From the NCBI GenBank assembly GCA_016716885.1, contig JADJUV010000017.1, positions 1 through 64,000 on the forward strand: DNA of 64,000 nt, written 5' to 3'. This document shows positions 26,337 to 36,900 of this stretch, in pieces. This DNA comes from Candidatus Trichofilum aggregatum (GTDB taxonomy: Bacteria > Chloroflexota > Anaerolineae > Promineifilales > Promineifilaceae). A model generated the notes under the pieces. That model did not search any database. It was not told the DNA's origin and saw nothing but the letters and a program-made list of their open reading frames with translations. Position 1 is the stretch's first letter. Every line of letters begins with the position of its first letter. The translations under genes were made by a program, and so were the position numbers.

Positions 26337-27928
26337 TGATCCACCTGTTATGAAGGGCCACTCCGCCATGCCAAATCGCGGCCGCGACCAAACCCAGCCC
26401 CAGTAGAAATAACAATGACCACCAGGGAAAATTCCCTGTTTGTTGCCACACAAACCAGGGAGAGCTGGGCAGAACTAAAAAATCCCCCGGCCGAGAAAAC
26501 AAATCGCCTATATGACCGCCAATAAGTCGGGCAAATTCAGGTATGGTACTCTCCTGCCAACGGAAATCTGGTTGCATAGATAGGTTGCGGCCGCCGATTC
26601 GTTCGCTTAACCCATACCGCAGCAAAATCCATTGGTGCCAGGCCAATAACAGACCCAGTCCTCCGGCCAGTAAGACCCTGGCCCCATGGTTTGACCATAC
26701 GCGTGACAAAAGGGACGCTCCCAGGTGCAAAAAATCCCGCATAACCAATCAGGAAAATCACCAGTTCGCTGGTGAACCGGCGGGGGCCAAAACCGCCGCC
26801 GCCAAACCAATCCCTTGTGCTGCTATTAATATAAATTTCTAAACCCAAGACAAACAACAGTGGCAAATAAGTTTGTGCTTTGCGGCGAGATAGATGAATC
26901 AAACCGATGAAAGCAAAGAAAGCCACGGGCATCCACAAAAAAAGACCACGATAAGGGGAAAAAAGGGTAGGTCGCCAGAAGGGTGCCGACCAGGCCATGA
27001 AATTTTCTCCTTGGGGGATGGCGATCCAACTGCCGTAAAACAGCCGCCACACATTCATCTGAAGGGCAAAAACCAGTAACGCGGCCGCGCCCAAGGCCAA
27101 ACCATATACCATGAGCGCCTTAAGCCTTTTGACCCGTTGATCAGCCGGCAACACCCACCAGGCCCATATCGCTGATACCACGGGCAAAGCCAGATACATG
27201 AGATGTTGCCAACGCACCAAGGTGGCGAAGCCGACTAAAAGGCCCAATAAGATGCCCCAGCGCCAGGAAGGAAGTGTGTGCCGTACTGACCACCAGGCGT
27301 AGACCACCAGTCCCGTGGTCAGAGCCGAAGCCGTGTGCGAATAAATCGGATCGCGAAACTGATAATAGAGCAGGGGTGTGGTAAACATGAGGGTGATCGC
27401 GGCCGCGAAAGCCAGCTTTTCTCCCACCATTTGCCGGGCCAGGCGATACCCCAACCAAAACGCCACAAAGCCACAAAGCGTGGCAAAGGTAGCAACCGCC
27501 AACACAAAAGGCCATTCATATCCGGTAATTGGCTCGGCTGAGGCAATAAGCAGAGGGGCTAGCGGCCGCAAAACCACCAACAAACCTGTCCACAACAAGC
27601 CCGTACCCACCGCAAATGGAGCATCCACCCGGCCTGTCACCGTGCGTTGCTGCTCTAGTCGGTCTAAACGACTGGCCTGATATTGTGAACCAACATAAGG
27701 ATAAGCCGCCAACAAATCGTTCTCTAGATACAAATCCTGATCAAACGCCAGTGAACGAGCATACGCATAATAGTAAGCCGCATCCCATTGTGGTACATGA
27801 GCCGAAAACAGCAGGAGCCATTGTAGGAAAAGACCAGAGCCAAACCCCAGAAGGCGTTTGTGTACCAGGGGAAAGCAAAAAAGGGCGGTTTGTTTGTCAT
27901 ATCTGAAATTCTGACCAAAGTGGTACAA
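26314..27928 (-). pseudogene. Polytopic GT-C-like membrane protein, one frameshift
   Basis: About 540 residues with 10 or more hydrophobic helices. The first outer loop, HVPQWDAAYYYAYARSLAFDQDLYLENDL, is the GT-C-like acidic loop of a dolichyl-phosphate-mannose-dependent transferase. The frame from 27928 breaks near 26700 beside GGGG. The continuation LLAGGLGLLLAWHQWILLRYG is in the adjacent frame and runs to 26314. The first 15-25 codons are uncertain. The gene is divergent from 27939-28655 with only 10 bp between the annotated starts, so the true start is probably further in. The likely role is surface glycosylation. Confidence 0.7.
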
Positions 27929-27938
27929 TCAGGCAACT

Positions 27939-28655
27939 ATGAATGAGAATATGATCAACATAGCCTTGACAGTCGCGGCCGCGCTCCTGATACTTCTTCT
28001 CATCCTCTTCGGGGTTCATACCTGGGTCGCCAGTTGGGGACATCGTTATCGCACCCAAATCGCCTCCCAACACCAGTGGTTATACCACAAACACCCCAAC
28101 CGACTTTTCACCAAAGGGGTCGCCTTTCATCTGACCGGTCAACCCGATGAGCCAATCCCCTGGGAACTGACCGCCCACCAATCAGGCCCCAACAAAATCA
28201 AACTTAGCTGGTACAGTGAGTCACATCAGTTTCCCGAAGGGTTAGTTGTTCTCTATCCACGACCAGGGCGCATCATGAAAGCCGTGCCCCGCAATCTCAT
28301 CCCCACCATGCTCAACCGTGTATTTGGTCCCAGCGCTGTCCCTCTGAGCGATCATGTGAGTGAAGTTCCCCTGGGTGATGAGTTACTAGATGAACTCTTC
28401 TTCGTTTTCGCTGCGCACCACTCCCTTGTTCCCCGTTTACTCACACCCACCATTCGCAACTTGCTGATCCATTGGCCTGCCCCCAAAGGATACAGCCAGC
28501 GTCCCATCGTGGCCCTTTTTCGGCGCGGCTTACGCCTGGAAACGGTAGACCCCATTCCGGTCAATGATTGGCTGGCCACCGAACGTTTTATTGGCCTGGG
28601 CTTAACCATCAGACGCTATATTAACCCCTTTTACAAACACCCAACAGAAGAGTGA
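27939..28655 (+). CDS. Membrane-anchored hypothetical protein
   Basis: A 238-residue protein with one N-terminal membrane helix (about 7-28, ALTVAAALLILLLILFGVH). A soluble domain follows that I do not recognise, probably cytoplasmic given the following Arg residues. No catalytic motif stands out. It is followed by a 150-bp gap holding three DnaA boxes. An AGG ribosome site precedes the ATG. Confidence 0.6.
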   Translation: MNENMINIALTVAAALLILLLILFGVHTWVASWGHRYRTQIASQHQWLYHKHPNRLFTKGVAFHLTGQPDEPIPWELTAHQSGPNKIKLSWYSESHQFPEGLVVLYPRPGRIMKAVPRNLIPTMLNRVFGPSAVPLSDHVSEVPLGDELLDELFFVFAAHHSLVPRLLTPTIRNLLIHWPAPKGYSQRPIVALFRRGLRLETVDPIPVNDWLATERFIGLGLTIRRYINPFYKHPTEE

Positions 28656-28688
28656 TCCTGGCACTTGGGTATAACTTTTCCCCAAAAC

Positions 28689-28739
28689 TGTGGATAACTG
28701 GGGATAAATCTGTGGATAACTACCCTTGCATGTGGATAG
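28689..28739 (-). promoter_or_regulatory. Array of three phased DnaA boxes
   Basis: TGTGGATAA at 28689-28697 and 28711-28719 (perfect reverse complements of TTATCCACA), and TGTGGATAG at 28731-28739. All have the same orientation with start-to-start spacings of 22 and 20 bp, about two helical turns. They lie in the 28656-28806 gap before the esterase gene, about 4 kb from the parS pair. They could be part of oriC, a DnaA-titrating site or a DnaA-controlled promoter. Confidence 0.75.
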
Positions 28740-28806
28740 TTTGCCCTCACTCGCGCTGATTATTATACTTCGCCCCCTTACCAACCTCTTTAGAAGGTAA
28801 CGCATT

Positions 28807-29667
28807 ATGCCCTTTCAACCCACGTATGATGTTCCCCTTGAACGACGCCCCTATACCATGATCGCCGGACCAGTTGGCTGTCTGGTGCTTCATGGCTACA
28901 TGGGCAGTCCCAAGAGCACGCGGCCGCTTGCCGAATTTCTTCATCAGCACAACCTTTCTCTCCATTGTCCGCTCTTACCAGGGCACGGTCACTGGCCCGA
29001 CAAATTACATCGCATCTCCCACCAGGCGTGGCTGGCCGAAGCCGTCGAAGCCTTTGCGTTCCTGAAACAGCAATGCCAGGAGATATTCATCATCGGCCAT
29101 TCGATGGGTAATGTGTTAGCGTCCGATCTCATCGTCAGCCAGGGGGGAGTTGCGGGGTTCATCTTATTGGCCCCTGTGTACGATGTGCCCGACAAACGTA
29201 TCAACTGGATGCGTTATCTGCGTTACGTAATGCCCTGGTTTAACCCGCTCCGCAGTCGTAGCCTGTCCCGCCTGGTGAAGGAGCGGGTGCATGATTTTGA
29301 TCCGACTGTCAATTTTGACGATCCGGCTATTCAGTCAGCTTTACCAGGGATGGTGCGTGTGCCTACTTCCAGCATGGATGAGATGCGCCGCACCTTGGAT
29401 ATGGGCAGAGGATTGTGGTCTCAGGTGACGATTCCGACACTGATTTTACATGGGGGGCATGACATCGCGGCCGCACCCGCCGGTGCTCGCCACATTCATA
29501 CTTTACTGGGGAGCCAAAAGAAAGAGTTCCACCTGTTTGAGGAAGCGGGACATGAACTAATGCGGCCGCAAGACCCCGTCCATCCCCAGGTGTGGCAACA
29601 CATCCTGGCCTTCATTCGCGCCCATTCCCAAATCGGCTTACCAGAGCCGCTCAACGCACAATCGTGA
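28807..29667 (+). CDS. Alpha/beta hydrolase, Est30-like carboxylesterase/lipase
   Basis: A 286-residue cytoplasmic hydrolase with no signal peptide. CLVLHGYMGSPKSTRPLAEFL gives the oxyanion-hole HG motif. IIGHSMGNVLA contains the nucleophile Ser (GHSMG). PTLILHGGHDIAAAP supplies the Asp and FEEAGHELM the His, in the usual order of the carboxylesterase/monoacylglycerol-lipase group. The natural ester is unknown. The 3' end overlaps the convergent PBP gene by 17 bp. The upstream region holds DnaA boxes, so it might respond to DnaA. Confidence 0.88.
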   Translation: MPFQPTYDVPLERRPYTMIAGPVGCLVLHGYMGSPKSTRPLAEFLHQHNLSLHCPLLPGHGHWPDKLHRISHQAWLAEAVEAFAFLKQQCQEIFIIGHSMGNVLASDLIVSQGGVAGFILLAPVYDVPDKRINWMRYLRYVMPWFNPLRSRSLSRLVKERVHDFDPTVNFDDPAIQSALPGMVRVPTSSMDEMRRTLDMGRGLWSQVTIPTLILHGGHDIAAAPAGARHIHTLLGSQKKEFHLFEEAGHELMRPQDPVHPQVWQHILAFIRAHSQIGLPEPLNAQS

Positions 29668-32472
29668 TGGGCACGTTATACGGATTACTGAAATTGCCAT
29701 CGGTGCGTACCAGCACCAACCGGATAACATAATCACCCGTGGGGAGGGCATCCGCGTGCAGTTGCTCCAACACCCCATTATTCACCGAGGTGTTGTGGGT
29801 AGAGCCAAAGGTTGTCCATTCGGTGGGGCTACTGCCACTGCCAATCTCCAGCTTGTAATATTGCACATCGGCGGAGCTAAAACTGGCTGTGCCCATAATG
29901 CTCACCAGCCCACTCAACTGCGCCCCCGCGCCCGGTGAACTAATAAAATAGGTGGTTCCCGCTGGGGCTGGCGCTGAACTTCCTCCCGTATCACCTCCAT
30001 CCGAACTACCACCTGCTACACCACCGCCCGCGGCCGCGCGCACCACATCCACCGGGCAATTCACTGGCGGGGCCATCTGGTAGCCCGACCCGGATGCCCA
30101 ACGACGCGCCCGCACCTCGTCCGGGTAAAACGGGGTACGGGCAAAAAGAGACGCGTTTGTGACCCGGCAGGCGGAGTGGCTCCACTCACCACACAATACG
30201 TGGGCACAGGCGCTTGTGTGCCATCATCCAGGGCGGGTAGATTGACCATCACCGCCGAGGCATCACCCAGGGGCAAAACGGTGAGCGTCCAGGCTCCCGG
30301 ATTGCTGGTCATATCCGGTACATACCCCAGGCGACTCACCCCACGCAATGGGCCACTCACCAGAAACAGATCGGTGCGCCAGGAAGCACAGGCTGTGCCA
30401 CCCGTGCTTGAGGGCAAACAGACGCGCCTCTCTTCAATGTTCGGTGGCGCAGGAAAATCAAATGGGGGTGGTTGACCATTGACCCATAAACTGGCCTGCA
30501 TCTGTGGGGTGTTGTAAATGGTGTTCATGATGGTTTGCCACAGGGGAGCGGCTCCACGTACCCCGGAGAGCAACTGCATGGGGTGACCGTCGGTATTGCC
30601 CACCCACACTCCCACTACCACACCGGGGGTATAACCGATAGTCCAGTCGTCGCGGTAATCATTGGTTGTGCCCGTTTTCGCGGCCGCGGGGAAAGGCAAC
30701 TCCAACGGATTACCTCGCCCAAAAGCGGGCAGACGGGCACGATCATCATCAAGGATGTGGGTAATGATGTAGGCGACACGCGGATCAATGGCATTGGTAG
30801 TCAAAAACCGCTCCCGTTGCACATCATAAACCACATTACCGCGTCCATCCACAATTTTTAGCACACTGGTGAGCATAGGCCGCTGCCCCTGATTCGCCAG
30901 GGTGGCATACGCCTGGGTCATCTCCAGCAAAGGCACTTCGCCCCCACCCAGCGTCAGCGCCAGACCATAAAAACCGGGTTGCTCTTGTAACGATTCCACC
31001 CCCATCCGCCGGGCGGTGGCGATAACGGTGCTGATACCCACATCACGCATCAACTGGATGGGGGGTATGTTGTAACTGTTAGCCAGGGCATCCCGGAAAA
31101 GGGTGGGGCCGTGGAAGGTGCCGGAGTAGTTGCGCGGTTGCATCAGTTCGCCGCCGCCCAGGTCCACTTTGATGGGCACATCCCAGAGGACATCGCCGGT
31201 GGTCCAGCCATTTTCCATCGCGGCCGCGTAGGTAATCGGCTTAAACGATGAGCCGGGCTGGCGGGGCATGAGGGAGACATTCACCTGCCCGTCAATGGCC
31301 TCATCAAAATAGTTGAGACTACCCACCATAGCCAAAATCTCACCCGTACCCGGTTTCATCACCACCACCGAGGCATTGTTCACATCATGGGGTTGGGCAT
31401 TCAGGGCAATCCATTCCCGCGCCGCCTGCTCCGAAAAATGTTGTACATTCAAATCGAGGCTGGTGGTAATTTGCCACCCCCCTTTGATCAGCGCGTCGGG
31501 GCCATACCGCTGTTCCAGAAAATTTTGTACATACAAGACAAAATGGGCCGCTTCCAGCGTTTTACTGCTGGCTTCGGTTTGTACCGGGATTAACGGCGCG
31601 AGAACGATCACTTCCGCTTTGGCGACTTCGGCATCGAGTTGGCTGATGACTCCGTCCAGCACCATCAGGTCCAGAATAAATACTTGCCGCTCCTTGGCCG
31701 TCTCAAAATTGGTGTACGGATCATAGAGCAGAGGGGATTGGGGTAAACCAGCCAGGAACGCGGCTTCACCCAGGGTGATGTTGGCGGCGGGTTTGCCCAG
31801 GTAGGTTTGCGCGGCCGCTTCAATGCCATACGCCAGGTTGCCGTAATAAATCTCATTGAGATACATCTGTAAGATGTCCTCTTTGCTCCGCTGTTGGGTC
31901 AGGATGAAAGCCAGGAAAATCTCGCGGACTTTGCGCTCGTAGCTCACACCAACCCGTTCTTCGTAGCTGAAGGCGATGTGGCGCACGAGTTGTTGGGTGA
32001 TGGTGCTGGCCCCCACCGGCCGACCATCGGCGGTTTGGGAGTTACGCAGGAGCGCGGCCGCGATGGCCGCCGGATCAAAACCAGGGTTGCTCCAAAACGT
32101 GTCATCCTCCACCGTGACGGTGGCGGCTTTGATATTTTCTGGGATTTCGTTGCTCGCCAGCCAGCGGCGTTTTTCCACCACGGTTAGCTCAAACAGAAGT
32201 TCACCGTTGCGATCATAGTAGCGTGGTGTGCCGCCTGGCCCTTGGCCCTGGTAAGCCACCACCTGATCAATCGCCCCTTTGAGTTCGTTGCTCAGGTAGA
32301 TGTAGACTCCCCCGGCCAGGATAACCCCCATCATCCCACCGAGAAGAATCATTTGGAAGAAGAGTAAGACGGCGCGGCCGCAGCCTCTCGCTACCCGTTT
32401 ACCTGGGGTGGGCGGGGGCGGGGCCGGTTTAGCGGGCTTCTGGTAATGGAATTCGTAGCGACTCATACCCAA
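29651..32472 (-). pseudogene. Class A penicillin-binding protein, C-terminal frameshift
   Basis: A bifunctional peptidoglycan glycosyltransferase/transpeptidase anchored by one helix (about 35-62). The transglycosylase motifs are EDDTFW near 120, GASTITQQLVRH near 155, RKVREIFLA and EIYYGN. The transpeptidase has SSFK (PGSSFKPITY near 407), SYN and KTGTT (near 597). After about residue 770 the frame slips near 30150, beside TTTTT. The sequence PFYPDEVRARRWASGSGYQM, a Gly/Ser-rich linker and an FN3-like end continue in the next frame to 29651. The catalytic parts are intact whether the slip is real or an assembly error. Confidence 0.85.
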
Positions 32473-32512
32473 ATAATACCGGGAGATGTGAAAATGTGGT
32501 ATATGTGGGGGG

Positions 32513-32588
32513 GAGTTGCGAGGTTGCGGTTGCGAGTTGCGAGTGCGGTGCGAGTGCAGTGAGTGCTGAGTGCTGAGTGCTGAGTGCG
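32513..32588. repeat. GAGTGCTGAGT / GAGTTGC simple repeat
   Basis: Degenerate tandem runs of GAGTTGCGAG, GAGTGCGGTGC and then GTGCTGAGTGCTGAGTGCTG lie upstream of the PBP gene. The same decamer, GAGTGCTGAG, is found inside the ftsK coding region near 5540-5570. Confidence 0.75.
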
Positions 32589-32618
32589 TGGGGTGTGTTT
32601 CCCATGGGTTGAGCCATC

Positions 32619-32681
32619 AGTGCCTGGCACGGGGCAGGCGAACCTGGTCACAACACAACTTACCGCCCCGTGCCAGGCACT
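32619..32681. repeat. Hairpin repeat family E, copy 1
   Basis: AGTGCCTGGCACGGGGC (32619-32635) pairs perfectly with its complement at 32665-32681 over a 29-nt loop. Similarity to the second copy (52655-52717, opposite orientation) extends outside the stem into GGGTGTGTTTC, so the unit is about 95 bp. Confidence 0.8.
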
Positions 32682-32753
32682 TCACACAACGACACCAGTT
32701 TCTTTCTCCGCGCCCTCTGCGTCTCTGCGGTTATTATTCTTCAAGGAGTCAAA

Positions 32754-33374
32754 ATGAAAATTGCTGTTTTTGGTGCTACCGGTGGTACCGGCCGCCAGAT
32801 TGTTCAACAAGCTTTGGCCGCTGGGCATGAGATCAAAGCTTTAGTGCGTGATCCCGGCAAACTTGACATAACGGATGAGCGTTTGTCCCTGATCCAGGGG
32901 GATGTGCTTAACCATGACAAAGTGGCCGAGACACTGATAGGTACTGAAGCCGTGATTTGTAGCCTGGGTAACACCGCCAACAACCCGGAAATGATTGTGT
33001 CCAGAGGGACTGAGGTGATTGTGCAAATGATGGAGATGGGTCCGCGGCCGCGGCGTCTCATCGTCATTACATCCCTCGGCGTAGGTGACAGCAAAAACCA
33101 GGTTCCCTTCGTCTTCAAAATGCTGGCTAAAACCATCCTGCGCCAGGCCATGCAAGACAAAGAGACCCAGGAAGCCCTGGTACGGGCCAGTAACCTGGAC
33201 TGGATCATTGTGCGGCCCGGTGGCCTTACTGATAATCCGGCTACCGGCACATACCGCTCTGGCCTGGACAAAAGCCTCATCGCCGGGCAGGTCTCCCGTG
33301 CCGATGTGGCCGCTTTTGTGTTGCAACAAGTAACGGCTGATACTTTTTTACGCCAAACACCGGGGATAACGTGA
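32754..33374 (+). CDS. NAD(P)-binding protein, NmrA/BVR-B-like atypical SDR
   Basis: A 206-residue Rossmann-fold protein. It opens with MKIAVFGATGGTGRQIVQQAL (GxxGxxG), followed by ALVRDPGKL at the cofactor ribose region, GDVLNHDKV, and RLIVITSLGVGDSK at the usual catalytic Ser position. DWIIVRPGGLTDNP is typical of the group, which includes biliverdin-reductase-B-like flavin reductases and NmrA sensors. The substrate is unknown. The ATG at 32754 has AAGGAG upstream; the longer in-frame start lies in repeat DNA. Confidence 0.85.
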   Translation: MKIAVFGATGGTGRQIVQQALAAGHEIKALVRDPGKLDITDERLSLIQGDVLNHDKVAETLIGTEAVICSLGNTANNPEMIVSRGTEVIVQMMEMGPRPRRLIVITSLGVGDSKNQVPFVFKMLAKTILRQAMQDKETQEALVRASNLDWIIVRPGGLTDNPATGTYRSGLDKSLIAGQVSRADVAAFVLQQVTADTFLRQTPGIT

Positions 33375-33505
33375 GAACGCGGCCGCGAAACCAGGGGTGG
33401 CACGGTGGGAGCCGCGGGCCATAGCAGGGGCGGCGCGGGGGGGCGGGACAATGGCAACCCACAACTGGCCGCAACGGGCTTGACGTGGGCCTCCATGACG
33501 AGGAC

Positions 33506-33829
33506 ATGGAAATGCCATTAATACATATTTGCCTTGGGGAAGAACACATAATCTCTGCCTCTTTTTCACGCCAACTCATGATACTGAAGGATGATAATGA
33601 CGTTTTTTGGCAAATCGACGGTAAGACAAAAGGCTCAAGAACAGGTGAGATTCATATCTGGATACGCTCTGAATTAAATGGGATATATCAACTTGTCTTT
33701 GTACGACCTGATTGGCAACTAGTAATTGATGGAAATCCTCTTGAACCAAGTTTTTATGAGAATATAGCCCTAAACAATCATATGATTACATTATTTTATA
33801 ACCAATATCGTTTTGTATTTGAAACTTAG
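33506..33829 (+). CDS. AT-rich small hypothetical protein
   Basis: About 107 residues with an all-beta appearance (HIISASFSRQLMILKDDNDVFWQIDG and GEIHIWIRSELNGIYQLVFV). I do not recognise it. G+C is clearly lower than in the neighbours and there is no GCGGCCGC in the gene, which suggests recent acquisition. Start choice is uncertain: ATGs at 33485, 33506 and 33512 are all possible, and GAGG at 33502 favours 33512 slightly. The flanking DNA before it (33375-33485) is very GC-rich. Confidence 0.5.
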   Translation: MEMPLIHICLGEEHIISASFSRQLMILKDDNDVFWQIDGKTKGSRTGEIHIWIRSELNGIYQLVFVRPDWQLVIDGNPLEPSFYENIALNNHMITLFYNQYRFVFET

Positions 33830-33900
33830 CTTGTAAGTCCTGAGCTGGTATTTTTTGTGCCTTTCACTATGCCAAGTGTTCCCCTCTTTTCCCCAAAATA

Positions 33901-33937
33901 AAACGTGACGGCCATTCCAGAAATGGCCGCCACGTTT
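33901..33937. terminator. Bidirectional terminator-type hairpin
   Basis: AAACGTGACGGCCATT (33901-33916) pairs with AATGGCCGCCACGTTT (33922-33937) with one mismatch and a 5-nt loop. It is flanked by A and T runs and lies between two convergent genes. Confidence 0.8.
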
Positions 33938-33974
33938 CATAACCACGCAATTACGTTACCGCTGAAAAGGGTCG

Positions 33975-36900
33975 CTAGTTCCTCAACACAAGCGGCAAGT
34001 ACAGATTTTGCACCGCCTCACCCAGGCTGGTGCTATTCAACATCACTACCTCTGTCACCGCACTATTCAAGGCTGACGTAAAGGTAACGTGCGCCATGTC
34101 CGAACTGCCGGAACCAACCACCACATACACTTCCACCGTGGTACTCGCACCTACAGCTAACGCCACACTGGCCGTGCTGGCTGTGGTTGTCCAGGTGTTA
34201 TTAGAAATACCCACCGAGAACGTATCGGCGAAATCGCCCGTATTGGTCACGGCAATGGTGTAGGTAATCGTCTCGCCCACGTAGGCACTGCCACTATCAT
34301 CATCCGAGGTGGTAATGTCAGGATGGGCCAGTGAGTTAGTTGTACCCGTTGCCGTATACACCAACGTCGGGCTGGTGACAGACGTGATGGTCAAGGTGAA
34401 CTCATCACTCACATTGATACTATTGGGGACCGTGACTTGCACCGAAACGGTCGTGGTGGAGTTAATGCCCATGCTCAACGAAGAGGGGGTCAACAGGGTG
34501 GTGGGCCAACTGTTGCCAGAGATAGCCACATTGTAGTTGTCCGCCTGGATGACATTGTAGAACAAGAAGTCATGCACCACCTGAGTATTCGGGCTGGCTT
34601 CTATTTCGCTTTCGCGGGGAGCGACCACGGCGTACACCGTGCTCACTGGGCCATAGGGCAACGGCCACACATAGGCCCCACGGGAGCGGGTGAAGACGGC
34701 CAACGTCGTCGCCCCCCGGTCAATGGACATATCCCACACCATCACGTGCGGAATGCCATTCTCGAAGCGGTACCAGACCGGCGAAGCGGCGTTAATGTCA
34801 TCAGTGTAATACAAGCCCCAGTCCGTGCCAGCAAACACCTGTTGCGGGAAGTTGGGGTTGGCAATGATGGCGTCAACAGGAATGTTGGGCAGGTTGCCGG
34901 TCTTATTGGCCCAGGTAAACGAGGCACAGTTAGCCGTGCAAGTCACGCGGAAAACATGCCCTGGTGTTCCTGGGGTATTTTGATCAAAACCACCCACAGC
35001 GGCGTAGGCCACCAGCGGATTAGCCGGGCTACTGGCAACGTCCAGAATGGGCCGATTGGGTAGAACGGCATTGCTTCCGGTCACATTGACCCAGGTGGCG
35101 GAATTGGGGACACCGGTGCCCAGGCCAAAACCAAATTGCACATTACCGTCATTGGTACCAACGACCGCCATGCTGTCATCTGAGTAGGCAAAAGCCAACT
35201 GATTGATGAAGGAGCGATCCGCTAATGTGTTTTTGGTCAGGTCAGGGCTGTTGACAAACCAGGTCGTGCTGGGATAACCACCCTGGATGGATTCCCAAAT
35301 ACGCTCGCTACCGGCAATCAAATGATCACAGGTGGCCGTCGTACATTCCTTGTAAATCTCATAGGGGAAGAGGAAGCTAATTCGATCCGAAGCCCAACCG
35401 CCCACACTCGCCAACGGTGTACTGAACGGCCCGCTCAGGGCTACGCGCAGGCCACCATTTTGTGTTTCCATGTACCAGCGTTGAGCCTGCACCGGTTCGA
35501 TGCGGGCGTAAACACCATCACCACCCAGCCGCTGTTGCCACTGAATGGGGCCAGGGTTGCCCGTCCAAACGGCCACCGAAGAGCCGTTATCTTGTGCCCC
35601 AGCGATAATGCCCGGATTGGATGAGTAAGCAAAGTTGGCCGTAATGTCGCCACCATAGAACTCAATCGTACCCAGGGTGTCATTCAAGGAGATGAAAGTA
35701 GGCGTAGCCGAATTGGCATTGGAGCTATACCACATGCCCCCGTCATTGCCAATCAACAAATTAGAGGACGAGTTACCAACGAAGGCTCGGGCATGTTGAT
35801 CGACATGGACAAAACCACCACAATAACCGGTAGTTACATTGCTAAACGTTGTGCCCCCATTCGTGGTTTTGTACACGTCAATCATGCTCAGGAACACAGT
35901 ATCTGAGTTGTTGGGGTCTACGGTGACACCCGCGTTGTACCAGGTCTGACCAATACCACCAGTACATCCGGCGGCGGTGAAGGTACCTGGATTGGCCTGT
36001 TGTGTCCAGGTTGTACCCCCATCAACGGTACGCCAGACGCCTCTGGTAGCACTACCATTGGTGTTATCGGCCACCTGAGCATAGATAACTTGCTGGTTGC
36101 TGGGAGCCATAGCCAGATCAATACGCCCAACCTGGTCATTAGCCGGATCACCATCGCCGGTACCGGTGGGCCAACCCGTGTTCAGGAGAGACCAGGAAGC
36201 CGGGCAGCCAGAGGCCGGAACCGTGGTGCGATAAACACCATTGGCGCCGGTGTTACCCAGGTCAGGCTGTACGGGGGTGGGGAATCCGCGGGTACCAACG
36301 GCCGCGTAAAGGGTGGTGTTGGCACCATCGTCACGCACGAGAAGACCGGTGATGTCCTGGCGTTGGGTAGCGTGGGCATTGGTTACACAGGGGCCAGTCC
36401 AGTTAGTGCCGGCATCGTAGGAGAAATAAAGACCTGTTTTCGTCCCGACGATAACCTTATTGCTATTGTTGGGATCAACTTGCACCTTGCCAATGGCTTG
36501 ATACTGAGGATAGCCGGTGGTGGGGTAGTTGGGAATAAAAACGGATTCCCCCAAGACAGTCCAGGTTGCCCCGGCATCGGTGCTTTTGAGCAAACCAGAA
36601 CCACCAAAGGAATAGGAACCATAACGGAGGTCGCCGGTTCCAGCGTAAATGGTGTTGGTGTTGTTGGGATCAATGATGATATCGCCGATGGCAATGTTGT
36701 TGATATGCAGGGCATCGGTGACATTAGTCCAGGTGGTGGCGGCGCTACAACAGTTGGTGGTTTTCCACACGCCACCGCCATCGGAGCCGATGTAGACGAC
36801 GGCGGTGTTGCTGGGGTCTACGGCAATGACGTTGGTGCGACCGGCGACGTTGCGGCCGCTTTGCAATAACGGCAATGGCCCGACAAAGGTGAAGCTATTG

